A program made the translations under genes and the position numbers. From NCBI RefSeq assembly GCF_002575655.3, contig NC_053040.3:150847148-150911147 (forward strand): 64,000 nucleotides of DNA, given 5' to 3'. Numbering within the stretch: the first letter of the stretch is position 1; the number at the start of each line of letters is the position of its first letter. The notes beneath the pieces are model-generated. The model ran no database searches and had not been told where the DNA came from. It saw only the letters and a program-made list of their open reading frames with translations. This document shows positions 54,901 to 64,000 of the stretch, piece by piece. Origin of the DNA: Aegilops tauschii subsp. strangulata. Lineage: Eukaryota; Streptophyta; Magnoliopsida; Poales; Poaceae.

Positions 54901-55644
54901 ATGTCAAGCCAGCACTCTTCAACCCGAAAGGCATCCGTAAAAAGCAATACGTACCACATGGGGTGATGAATGTTGTCTTTTCTTCATCTTCTCTTGTCAT
55001 GAAGATTTGGTGGTAGCCCGAGTAGGCGTCGAGGAATGACAACAGATCACACCCGGCTGTGGAGTCGACAATCTGGTCGATGCGCGGCAATGGGAAGGGG
55101 TCCTTAGGACAAGCCTTATTGATATATGTGTAGTCAATACACAGCCTCCACTTCCCATTCGCTTTGCGCACCACTACCGGATTGGCCAACCACGTCGGGT
55201 GGAGCACTCCTCTCACCAAACCTGCCGCTTCCAACTTCCTAATCTCCTCTGTGATGAACTCCTGCCTTTCCAGAGCCTGCTTTCTGACCTTCTGCTTGAC
55301 GGGCCGCGCATGAGGACAGACAGCTAGGTGGTGCTCAATCACCTCCCTGGGAACGCCGGGGATGTCGGATGCTTGCCACGCAAACACGTCGACATTCGCC
55401 CACAGGAAGGTGACGAGCACGCCTTCCTATTTGTTGTCGAGGGTGGAGCCTATGGTGAAGGCCCCTCCCATGCCATCCTCCCTGATGGACACCTTCTTGG
55501 TCTGCAGCGGCTCAGCTCTGGATTTCTTGCTCTTGCTGGTAGAGCTCTATGGCATGTCCTCGACGGTAGTAAAACACTCCGAGGAGGTGCGCTTGCCGGA
55601 GTGGGTGCGAGAGGTCTTGCCGGGCTTCTTCTTCCCTCCCGGGC
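51956..55644 (-). pseudogene. Element A pol: RT, two RNase H domains, integrase; one frame with seven stops
   Basis: A single minus-strand frame of about 1,229 codons without any frameshift, ending HLRKFYP-stop at 51956. RT: GVPREVIEHHLAVCPHARPV, CIDYTYINKACPKDPFPLPR, active site YMDD intact at 54833-54844. RNase H tether and domain follow, then the archaeal-type RNase H with WIMYFDGAF, NTAEYEGLLAGL, VRGDSQLVV and NNIADYLSKRA, all DEDD residues kept. Integrase: zinc region with EIHGGICGSHIG, core WGLD, TDNGTQF and NGQAERANAE, complete DDE. Stops: TAG at 55547, 55427, 54638, 54356 and 52112, TAA at 53363 and 52832. Only these nonsense changes inactivate it. Confidence 0.9.
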
Positions 55645-56403
55645 TGTCGGGGGTTGGGTGCGACATATGCCAAAGGATGGCTTTATCATGGTGGGAGCAA
55701 GTAGAACGTTGCCGGTGCCTGGAAGCGGGATGAGGCGTAGACACGTACGCCGGCGAACTTTACCCAGGTTCGGGGCTCTCTGTGGAGATAACACCCCTGG
55801 TCCTGCTCTGCGGGGTCTCCGCATGATCACTAAGGCACTAGTGGTACAATGGTGCTCCTTGAGCTGTTTGCTAGAGGTGGAAGAAAGTAAGGCTAGCTCT
55901 CTCCTTTCTCTATGGGTGAGTCTAGTTCTAACAGGTTGGGAACCCTTTGCATGGGCCCTGGGGGGTTTATATAGGCCTACCCCCCAGGGGTACAATAGTA
56001 ATCCGGCCGGGTGTAGGACTCGGCTGTCAGTCTCTCTGGTGGCCGGCTTCTTCGCCAGCTGCTGGGGCCCGCCGCCTGGTGGGCCCCGCCGACTGGTCTG
56101 GTACAGAGCCGATAGGCCGCCCCCGCCGCTCGTGGGTCTTGTCTTTCTTGATGAGGGCGCAGGCTTCACGGGCGCCACGGGCCGACTGCTAGGGGCCGAC
56201 TTCTCTGGAAGCTGCCCATTAGGAGTCGGCTTGTCTTGATGCCGGCTTCTGGAACTCGGCCGTCTATGGGCAGCCGGCTATTCCTCCAGCCGGTCACCAG
56301 AAGGCGGCACCTCGTCTTGACGCCTTGAGGGGCGCAGCCAGCCCCGTTGTCTTGAAAGGTTCCGGGACTCGGGTTAGCCTACCCATGGCCCATTACTCCG
56401 ACA
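55645..56403 (-). repeat. 3' LTR of element C
   Basis: 759 bp, TGTCGGGGGTTGGGTG to CATTACTCCGACA on the plus strand. The purine-rich CTTCGGGGACTAC precedes it on the minus strand. End sequences (CTCCGACA) match the LARD-like element. Confidence 0.88.
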
Positions 56404-56863
56404 GTAGTCCCCGAAGCTGGTGAGGTGCCGCGGCTGAGCAGCCGAGGAGCCTCAGCAGTTTCCTTCTCCGAGTGCTTGAGCCGGAGCTTCGTCCGACTTC
56501 TGCCGAGTCGACTGGCGAAAGTCGGCCTCGTCCAGCCTGACTTATCCAAACTTTGAAGGCGACGGCGGGAACCAAGTGGCGTGCTTGCTAAGCCTCCAAG
56601 CCGTCGCCCGTTGTGGGCATGTCACGTGGCGTCGAGCGGCCGGGCTAGTCTGCCAGCCCACGCTCGCGATGGGACGCGCCTGCTGGCGGGGCCCGCCACT
56701 ACCAGGCCTTGGCACGCGAGCGGATCCGCTGCGGCCGAGGTGGGCGGTTGAGTTTTCCCACGGAGTTACTGCGCGCAGTAACTCACGCGATAAACGTGGG
56801 GGCGTGGGGTCGTGGGCGTAGCAAATCCCACGATCGCCCCCTCGGCTTCGTAGCCCGTAGGCC

Positions 56864-56870
56864 TATAAGT
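56864..56870 (+). promoter_or_regulatory. TATA box of the element C antisense gene
   Basis: GGCCTATAAGTAGGGG, about 125 bp before Met 56990. Confidence 0.6.
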
Positions 56871-56989
56871 AGGGGAAGGAGGGGGAGCGGCGGAGCACGC
56901 ACGCCCCTCCACCCCATTCTTTCCTCCTTCCTCTTCCTCTCATCGTAGCGCCTCCAAGCCACGCTCAGCGCTGCAGTGGTTCGTCTCCA

Positions 56990-59900
56990 ATGAGCTCATC
57001 TTCCAACCCCACGCCCCCCATGGCGTGCTCCGGAGCATGGGACGGCTCCGAAGTTCATGATGACCACATCGACTTTCTCCACCAGACGCGGCGGCTGCCC
57101 AGCAAGGACTACGTGAAGGTCCGCCTCGCGCCGGAGAGGGAGATCTCGCCAGTGCCGGAGGAGGGCGAGCGGGTCGTCTTCCGCTCGCACTGCCTGCGCG
57201 GCCTCGGCCTGCCGGCGAGTGGCTTCTTCCGGTCCTTCCTCGAGTTCTACGGTCTTCAGTCGCACCACCTTACCCCGAACACGGTGGTGCTGCTGTCTGC
57301 CTTCGTCACTCTGTGCGAAGGCTTCCTCGGCGTCCTCCCCACCATCGAGCTTTGGGGGGAGTTCTTCTACACCAACCTCGGCACCCTCGTCGCGGGCGTG
57401 CCGGCTCAATGCGGCGCTTTTATTGCGATGCGGAGGCCGGCAGCCGAAAATCTGTTTCCTCCCATCACGCTGATCAAGTCGGTGAAGATGTGGCAGCGAT
57501 CGTATTTGTACATGAAGAGCGTCTTCCCGGAGGGCGACTGGGTCAACTTGCCGGCTTACGTAGCCGGTCCGCCGGCTGGGAGGCGGCCCAACTGGTCGTA
57601 CCGGGCCAAGACACTGTCGCCTTCCAGAGCCGCCGCCATCGCGCGGCTCCGGGTGCTGACACAGTCGGAGGGCCTGATCGGGCCCGATTTGCTATCCGCC
57701 TTTGTGGCGCGCCGGGTGCTCCCGCTCCAGGGCCGCCCTCACATGATCTGTCAGATGAGCAGGCATCGGGACCCAAGCCGGCTGTGCACCAAGGAGATGC
57801 CTCACGCAGAGGTAGCTCACATGGTGAACTACCTTGCGAACTGCGAGCTCATGGAGGAGTGGCGGTTTGGCAAGGAGCCGTATTCCCGTGCCGACCCCCC
57901 GCCTATGGTAGGTTATCTTTCTTTTTTCTTCTATCTTTTTTGTTGCCGAGTTCTGCCTGCCCAACCTAACCAATCGACCTTTGAACAGAGCCCCCTCCTC
58001 CAGCCGGCCGCCGGCGCCGCGGGGCCGGAGTGTCAGTTCCTCCCCGACCGAGCAGAGAGCGACGTGGATGACCCCGACTTGGGGGAGGCGGCCTTGGAGG
58101 ACGACACCGAGGGGGGAGGCGGCAAAGCAGGCGGCTCGAGGCTCGAAGCCGGCCTCGAGGACTGGCCCGACGATGATGTGGGGGAAGTCGCCCCGCGCCA
58201 CCAGCCAGGGTCCGGCCAGCCGGGCGTGAGCTCATTTGCCGCGCCGGATGCCCAAGGTGGTGCGAAAAAACGCAGGGCCGCGCCGAGCTTGTTTGGCAGC
58301 CGGTCGAACAAGTCCAAGGGCTCGGCCGCGTCGACTAAGCGGGATGAAGCAGCTGCGAAGGCCATCCGCTTCCGCAAGGCGGTGAAGGAGCCGCAGCTGG
58401 TTTCCGCGTAAGTACTGCCTTCATCTCGTACTTTCTCCTTCCTTGCTGATCTTGTTTGAGTTTCTTTGCTTTGTTTCCCTTGATCTAGGGCTCCGCTTTC
58501 TCTTGAGAAGTCGGCCGCCGCCTCCATCATGGGGTCGGCGGAGACTTCCACCACCACTCGGCGGATCGATCCGGCCGCCGACCTCCAGGAGGCGACGGAG
58601 CGGAACGCACGGGAAGCGCGCGAGGAGCAGGAAGCCGCCCACCTGGAGAAGGCGGAAGCGGAGAAGGCGGAGGCCGCCACCCTGAAGAAACTGGCGGAGG
58701 CCAAGGCAGCTGGCGTGGCAAAGAAGCAAGACGAGGAGGCCGCCCGTCGCCAGTCGGCGGTGTTCGTTACTCCCCTGAACTCCGCGCCGCCATCACCGGA
58801 GTTCGTGGTGCAGACTGGGGAAGCCGGCGGCGAGCACCCCGTCATGGAGAGGGACAGCGGCGACGTCGCCATGCCGGACGTAATCGTGCCTCCACCGCCA
58901 CCATCCGGGAACGTGCAAGGCGAGCAGCCGGCGGACCCGCCGGTGCCACCAGCCGGAAACAAGGTGGTGACGGGCCCGACTCCTGAGGTCTGCACACCAA
59001 CGCGCCACCGGCGTGCAAAGGCGGCTTTGGCGCCAAGCCCACTGGAGACCGGCGCCGCAAGCTCCTCGATCCTGGACACCGAGGCGACCAGCGCCGCGCC
59101 CACTAGGTGGGTGCGGGGCGGCGGGACGGGCCCTCTGAACAAGGCGATCCTGGACGTTCAAGCCAAACTCCGCGCCAAGGCCGACGCTATCAAGCACTGC
59201 AACAAGGCGTTCCTGCAATCGCGAGAGGCCATCCGGGTATGCTTCTTGCTTCTTCGTTTTTAACTCTTGTATTGCTTCGGGGGGGGGGGGGCGCGTCAGC
59301 GCACCCACTAGGTGTAGTCCCCGAGCCTCGGGCCGGCTGCTGAGCAGGCGGCTCGGAACTTTAATTAGCAGGTTCTGAGTGTTGATATCCTTGCTGCAGG
59401 ATTATCATAACCTCCGTGCGGCCGCCTTCAACTCCAAAGTCCAGGAGTTGGATCAACGTGCTGTCGACTTGTTGGAGAGCCAGAGTAAGTCTTCTTCTTT
59501 CTCTGCGGGGGCGCGCTGGCGCACCCGCGGGCTGTAGTCCCCGAGATTCGGGCCGACTGCTGAGCAGTCGGGCCGGATCTCCCCGGCAACTGCTCTTCTT
59601 TTCTGCTGGTTACTGACGCCTTTCCCTTCTTCTTTTCTCTGCAGAGGCCAACGCCGCCTTGCAGCAACAGCTGGGCGAAGCCAACACTGCGCTGCGCACT
59701 AAGGAGGAGGAGTGCGGCATGCTGGCTGAAGAGCGTGACCGGCTGGTCGCGCAACTAGCGGAGCAGGCGGAGCTTCTCAACAAGGCCCAGAAGGAGGCGG
59801 AGGACAAGGAGACCAGCCTCCTTGCTGAGTTCGTGACCGAACGCTCCGCCTGGACTGACAAGGAGGCGATGCTGTCTTCCGGCTTTCACGAGATCAAAGA

Positions 59901-60794
59901 CATAGTTGATGGTGAGCTTCCCTCTTTTCCCTTCTTTGAGCTACCGGCTGTTGGTCGAGCCGGCCTGTCGTCTCTGACTTTGGCTTTTTGCTTTCTATTT
60001 GGATCAGACTTCTTCCCTAGTCATTCTGACGCCGCCAATCAGGCCATCGAAGCTGATCGCGAAGGACGGAGGGCGGAAGGTGCACAGATCGCTACCGACG
60101 CCCCCGGACCCTTGGTGAGCAGCTCCTAAGCATCGAGGCCCGTCTTCGGCCGGCTCACCGGATGTTGCGCCGTCTTCAGCGTGTCGGCGCCCAGGCGATC
60201 GCCGCCCTGTGGCCGGACATGCCGGCACCGCGCACTCCCAGTCGGACTGCCCACTGGCTGGAGGTGGCGGCCGGCCATCTTGAGGCCTGGAAGGGCTCCT
60301 CGGCCCGGGCTGGAGCGCGCCGGGCCTTGGAATTCGTCAAGGCGTGGTACCCTGGGCTAAGTCTAGCCCAGTTAGCCACGTTTCGGCTAGAGGCTCAGGA
60401 GGAGTTGGCGGTCGTGGAAGATGACCTTGTCAAGCGAGCGGCGGCAATCGCCGAGTACACCGACACCAGCGTCTTCGTCCCGGAGCGAGCCGAAAACGGC
60501 GCCGAGGCGCCACCAGAATGGTTCAGGCTGAGCCCGGAGGACGGCGAGGACTCGGCCGAGGTGATCGACTCCAGCGGCGAGGAAGAAGGCGAGGAGGAGG
60601 AGGAAGGCGAAGAGGAGGCGCCAAAGGTCGGAGCGGACGGCCAACCTCAGCTCGACCGCGCCTCCAGCAACGAGCCACGCCCAAGCGAGTCGGCTACCAC
60701 CGGAGGCGACCAAGCGGAGACTGACCAGCCGGCCGCTCCACCAACCGGCGCCACCGACTCCTCTGATCCATCGAACCCGTCTACTGCTCCCTAG
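56990..60794 (+). CDS. Antisense gene of element C, putative gypsy-type transposon (PF04195-like) protein, about six exons, with a late frameshift
   Basis: Exon 1 (56990-57906) starts MSSSSNPTPPMACSG and shows the family core: EEGERVVFRSHCLRGLGLPA, FRSFLEFYGLQSHHLTPNTV, CEGFLGVLPTIELWGEFF. A GT...AG intron (57907-57988) precedes exon 2 (to 58407, acidic and Gly-rich). Exon 3 (58489-59236) has an Ala/Glu/Lys coiled coil (EREAREEQEAAHLEKAEAEK-like). Short exons follow at 59400-59486, 59646-59910 and 60008 on, continuing the coiled coil. A one-base shift near 60100 is needed to reach GEQLLSIEARLRPAHR, LRRLQRVGAQAIAALWP and the acidic tail ending 60794. Such genes occur antisense in Tat elements; the function is unknown. 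Exon edges are by eye. Confidence 0.75.
59280..59600 (+). repeat. Two intronic copies of the GCGCGTCAGCGCACCC repeat
   Basis: Copies at 59280-59370 and 59503-59600, each inside an intron of the antisense gene, match the tandem units at 18345-18835. The first begins with a 12-G run (59280-59291). Confidence 0.8.
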
Positions 60795-61496
60795 GCCGCC
60801 GGTTTATCTTTTGCTTTACCTGCTTATCAGTCTCGATGAACTTGTTAATTTTGCACAATTCCACCCGCGGGGTGTATCTCAAACTTCCATTGAATGTCGG
60901 CCAAGGGCCTTTTGCTATGTAAATATTTTTGCCGAGTTCTATCTTTCCTTGCTTTCTGCCATTTTGGCTTTTTCCTTTGCCACCCTCCCTTAGTTGCCGT
61001 CTTGCCAGCCGAACAGCCGCTCTGCGGACTGTGGCTGGGTCAAGTACTTAGCTACTTTCGGGAAGGCAAGTACTTAGCCGATTTAGAACATTTTAGCAAG
61101 TTAAGTAGAAGCCGGCTGGCCGGCTCCTCAACAGCCGGTCGTAGAGGCGGGAATCTGGCTTGAACTATGCACATGCTTTGGGTCCTTAGCCATTTTCATG
61201 TGGGAACCCTTTCTGCCTTTCTCCTACCCACCAGACAGTGGCTCTGCGAGCTGCGCCCTCTGGCAGGAGACGGCTTAAGTGCCAACACATTACTTGTCCG
61301 GCTGCAGGAAGCATTTCATAGTACAAGGCGGCGAGTCCCCGGGCCGACTAACCGGACCCGGTGCCAAGCGACATAAAGGAAATAACACATTCATAGGCAT
61401 AATTCTTATCATATAGATAAAAGAGGGCAGTCCCCGAGCTCTTCTTGGGGGACCCGGAGTCTTCGTACTTTAATACAAAAGGTAGCGTGGTACATA
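60795..61496. other. Element C spacer between convergent antisense gene and pol, no gene seen
   Basis: Both genes end toward this 0.7-kb spacer. It contains the GCCGAACAGCCGCTCTG motif (about 61010), shared with 17873 and 18054. Confidence 0.65.
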
Positions 61497-64000
61497 CTAC
61501 ATCAACTGTAAAAATCTTCGGAGGAGATTTGCATTCCATGGCCGCTCCGTCTCCTTGCCGGAGTCATCCCTCTTGCGCGCTCGAGGCTTCTGAGCGTCGA
61601 TCAGGTAGTAGGAGTCGTTGCCCAACACCTTGCTGATGATGAAGGGGCCTTCCCAAGGCGCTGAGAGCTTGTGCTGGCCGGCTGTTCGCTGGATCAGCCG
61701 GAGCACAAGGTCTCCCTCTTGGAAGGATCTCAGCTTGATCTTCCGGTTGTAGTATCGGCGCAGGCTCTGCTGGTAGATGCTGGACCGGCTGAGTGCCAAC
61801 AGCCGGCCCTCTTCCAGCAGTTCGACACTGTCTTGACACGCTTCTTTTGCCTCCTCTTCGGTGTACATGGTGACTCGAGGAGAGTCGAATTCTATGTCCG
61901 TCGGGATGACGGCTTCGGAACCGTAGACGAGGAAGAAAGGCGTGAAGCCGGTTGACTTGTTCGGAGTTGTGTGCAGGCTCCAGAGGACGGCCGACATCTC
62001 ATCGAGCCAACAGCCGGCCGAGCGCTCCAGAGGCTCGACCAGTCGGGGCTTGATGCCGGACAAGATGAGGCCGTTTGCTTGCTCTACTTGGCCGTTTGAC
62101 TGCGGATGGGCGATGGACGCTAAGTCCAGTCGGATGCCCTGCGTCGCGCAGAAACGGGACAAGGCACCTTTGGCAAAGTTCGTGCCATTGTCGGTGATAA
62201 TGCTGTGTGGTATGCCATACCGGATGGTGATGTCGGAGATGAAAGTCACAGAGGTCGGACCATTCAGCTTCTTGATTGGTTTTGCTTATATCCACTTGGT
62301 GAACTTGTCCACTACGACAAGCAGATGAGTCATGCCACCTCGTGCTGTTTTGAATGGTCCCACCATGTCCAGGCCCCAGACAGCGAAGGGCCAGGCGATG
62401 GGGATAGTCTTGAGTGCAGACGTCGGCTGATGTGGCTTGGAGCGGAACTTCTGGCACCCTTTGCATTTCTGGACCAAGTCTTTGACGTCTTCTAAAGCAG
62501 TCGGCCAGAAAAAACCATGGCGGAAAGCTTTGGCCACGAGTGCTCTTGAAGCCGCGTGATGACCACACTCGCCTTGATGAATATCTTTGAGGATTGCTTG
62601 GCTTTGCTCCGGCTCTACGCAGCGCTGGTAGACACCAGTGACACTGCGCCTCACAAGCTCTCTGTTGACTATGGTGTATGCTGCTGCCCGGCGTTGCACT
62701 TGCCGGGCCGAGATCTCATCAGTCGGCAGCTCTTTGTTCACCAGGAAGTTGAGGATGGGCTTGGCCCATGAAGGCGCTGCAATTTCTTCGATTGCTAGGG
62801 CTGCTACTTGCACGAGGGCGGTTGGGCCGGGAGGCGGCGGTTGGAGTCAGCTGCCGCTTGCTGAGTATGAAGTTCCCGGGCCGACTGCTGCAGTCCCCGA
62901 GCCGGGTTCTGAAGTCCCCGGGCTGGGTGCGGCTGTTGCAGTCCCCGGGTCACCTGCCGAATTCCTTGTGCCAGCTGCTGGGGTCCTCAAGTCGGATCCG
63001 ACTGATTTAGGAGGAGCCAGCACAAAGATGGAATCCGACTCTGGCGATGGCTTGACAGATGGCTTGAGGAGGCGTTGTAGGGCGACGCCGGTTGGTATTG
63101 CTTGACGGGTGGAACCGATTCGTGCCAAGGCATCTGCTTGCTCATTGTCATTCCTTGGCACATGGAGAAACTCGCATCCTTCAAAGTATCCACTGAGTTG
63201 CTGTACGAGGAAGCGGTAGCTCGCCATGTTTGCATCCTTGGCATCCCAGTCACCCGACGACTGCTGGACCACCAAATCAGAGTCACCATAGCACAGGATT
63301 CGGCGAATGCCGAGTTCTTTGGCAAGCCGGAGCCCATGAATGAGTGCCTTCTATTCAGCAACATTGTTGGAGGCGGCAAAATGGATTTACAGCACATATC
63401 TGAGCTTGTCGCCTTTGGGAGAGGTGAGGATGATGCCGGCTCCCAAACCGGTGCGCATCTTGGAACCATCAAAATGCATCCACCAATGGGTGGATTCGGG
63501 CGCTAGCTGCAGGTACTGGGTCTCGGCCCAGTTGACGAGGAAGTCGGCCAGTGCTTGTGACTTGATGGCGGTGCGAGGCTGGTAGTAGATGTTGTAGGGG
63601 GCCAAATCTATGGCCCATTTGGCCACTCGGCCTGAAGCATCTCGGCTTCCAATGATCTCGACAAGTGTAGCCGTGCAGACCACAGTGATTGGGTGCTCTT
63701 GAAAATACAGCTTCAATTTCTTGGCGGCAAAGTGCACGCCGTAGCACATCTTCTGATAGTGGGGGTAGTTTTGCTTGGAGGCTGACAACACTTCACTCAG
63801 GTAATACACCGGTCTCTGGACTGGTAGTGCCTTGCCTTCTTCCTTGCGTTCTACCACTATGACCGTGCTGACCACCCGGCTGGTGGCGGCGATGTAGAGG
63901 AGCATGGCTTCCTTAGGAGTCGGAGCCGCCAGGACAGGCGGAGTGGTCAGCATCCTCTTGAGCTGGAGAAAAGCTTCGTCTGCCTTGTCGTTCCACTCGA
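61497..64000 (-). pseudogene. Element C pol fragment: RNase H, archaeal-type RNase H, integrase; one frame with four stops
   Basis: One continuous minus-strand frame from the window edge. RNase H tether: AMLLYIAATSRVVSTVIVVE, HFAAKKLKLYFQEHPITVV. Second RNase H: WWMHFDGSKMRTGLGAGIIL, then YGDSDLVVQQ and HVPRNDNEQADALARIGS. Integrase zinc region: HQGECGHHAASRALVAKAFR, KCKGCQKF. Core: WGLDMVGPF, TDNGTNF, NGQVEQANG (complete DDE), ending NLLRRFLQLM at 61497. Stops interrupt at 63387 (TAA), 63351 (TAG, in AE-stop-KAL), 62847 (TGA) and 62286 (TAA). RT lies outside the window. Confidence 0.9.

Larger units (their letters stand above)
48263..55644 (-). mobile_element. Tat-type Gypsy retrotransposon A, interrupted by element C
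   Basis: Minus strand: 3' LTR 48263-49461, antisense gene (50054-50703, plus), pol from 55644 down to 51956. The rest (gag, protease, 5' LTR) must lie beyond element C, outside the window. Left target site TGGAA (48258-48262). Pol shows normal and archaeal-type RNase H, the Tat signature, and is the best preserved in the window. Confidence 0.88.
55645..64000 (-). mobile_element. Tat-type Gypsy retrotransposon C, continues beyond window
   Basis: Minus strand: 3' LTR 55645-56403, antisense multi-exon gene 56990-60794, pol from 64000 down to 61497. It inserted into the protease-RT linker of element A. CGGGC (55640-55644) would be the target duplication, checkable outside the window. Internal motifs are shared with the LARD-like element at 16898-21751. 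Confidence 0.9.

Noticed and set aside
52314..55733. Plus-strand ORFs opposite pol of element A (for example 54017-54727 and 55328-56239)
   Set aside because: Shadows of the minus-strand pol frame, whose RT, RNase H and integrase motifs are unambiguous.

Overview
This is repeat-rich plant nuclear DNA, almost certainly from a Triticeae grass (wheat, Aegilops, barley or rye group). The evidence is family-level: a recognisable Angela/BARE1-type Copia element, LTRs opening TGATACGTCTCC as in the Sabrina/WHAM-type Gypsy elements common in wheat and barley, Stowaway MITEs starting CTCCCTC, a CACTA-like element, and Tat-lineage Gypsy elements. There is no sign of bacterial or organellar DNA. Nearly all 64 kb is transposable elements nested in one another. 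I support one candidate ordinary host gene (47518-48060). Layout, left: positions 1-496 and 23209-25025 are two halves of one Copia element. Its integrase is split by a Gypsy element (497-23208, minus strand, TSD TGCCA). That element carries three later insertions: a candidate Helitron with gene-like GC-rich cargo (4075-6754), a complete but dead Angela element (6930-15361, TSD ATTAG), and a 4.9-kb non-autonomous LTR element inside the 5' LTR (16898-21751, TSD AACAC). Middle: a Tat-type Gypsy element (25026-32885, plus strand, called element B here) interrupts the Copia RNase H region. Its 3' LTR is cut off and followed by a mosaic of Sabrina-type LTR and internal sequence (32887-36222), one part inverted. 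A CACTA-like region follows (36408 to about 43070) with GGCCC-rich subterminal arrays, a few exons of a coiled-coil ORF and a nested TIR element. Then come low-complexity DNA, Helitron-type ends and three Stowaway MITEs. Right: after the host-gene candidate, a second Tat-type Gypsy element (48263-55644, minus strand, element A) is itself interrupted by a third (55645 to beyond 64000, minus strand, element C). Most notable signal: all three Tat-type elements carry, between pol and the 3' LTR, a gene on the opposite strand to gag-pol with its own TATA-like box. In C it is a long multi-exon gene of the putative gypsy-type transposon (PF04195-like) family. In A and B it encodes a B3-like DNA-binding domain followed by an acidic, serine-rich tail; B adds a canonical AT-hook and A an Arg-Gly-rich stretch. 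These look like element-encoded DNA-binding proteins that might act on the element's own LTR or on chromatin, but that role is inference. Decay: almost every premature stop in the Copia, A and B reading frames is TAG where Gln (CAG) is expected, and several catalytic aspartates have become Asn. Both fit deamination of methylated cytosine. Coordinates of splice sites and of degenerate boundaries are by eye. Family names rest on memory of terminal sequences and need a database search.
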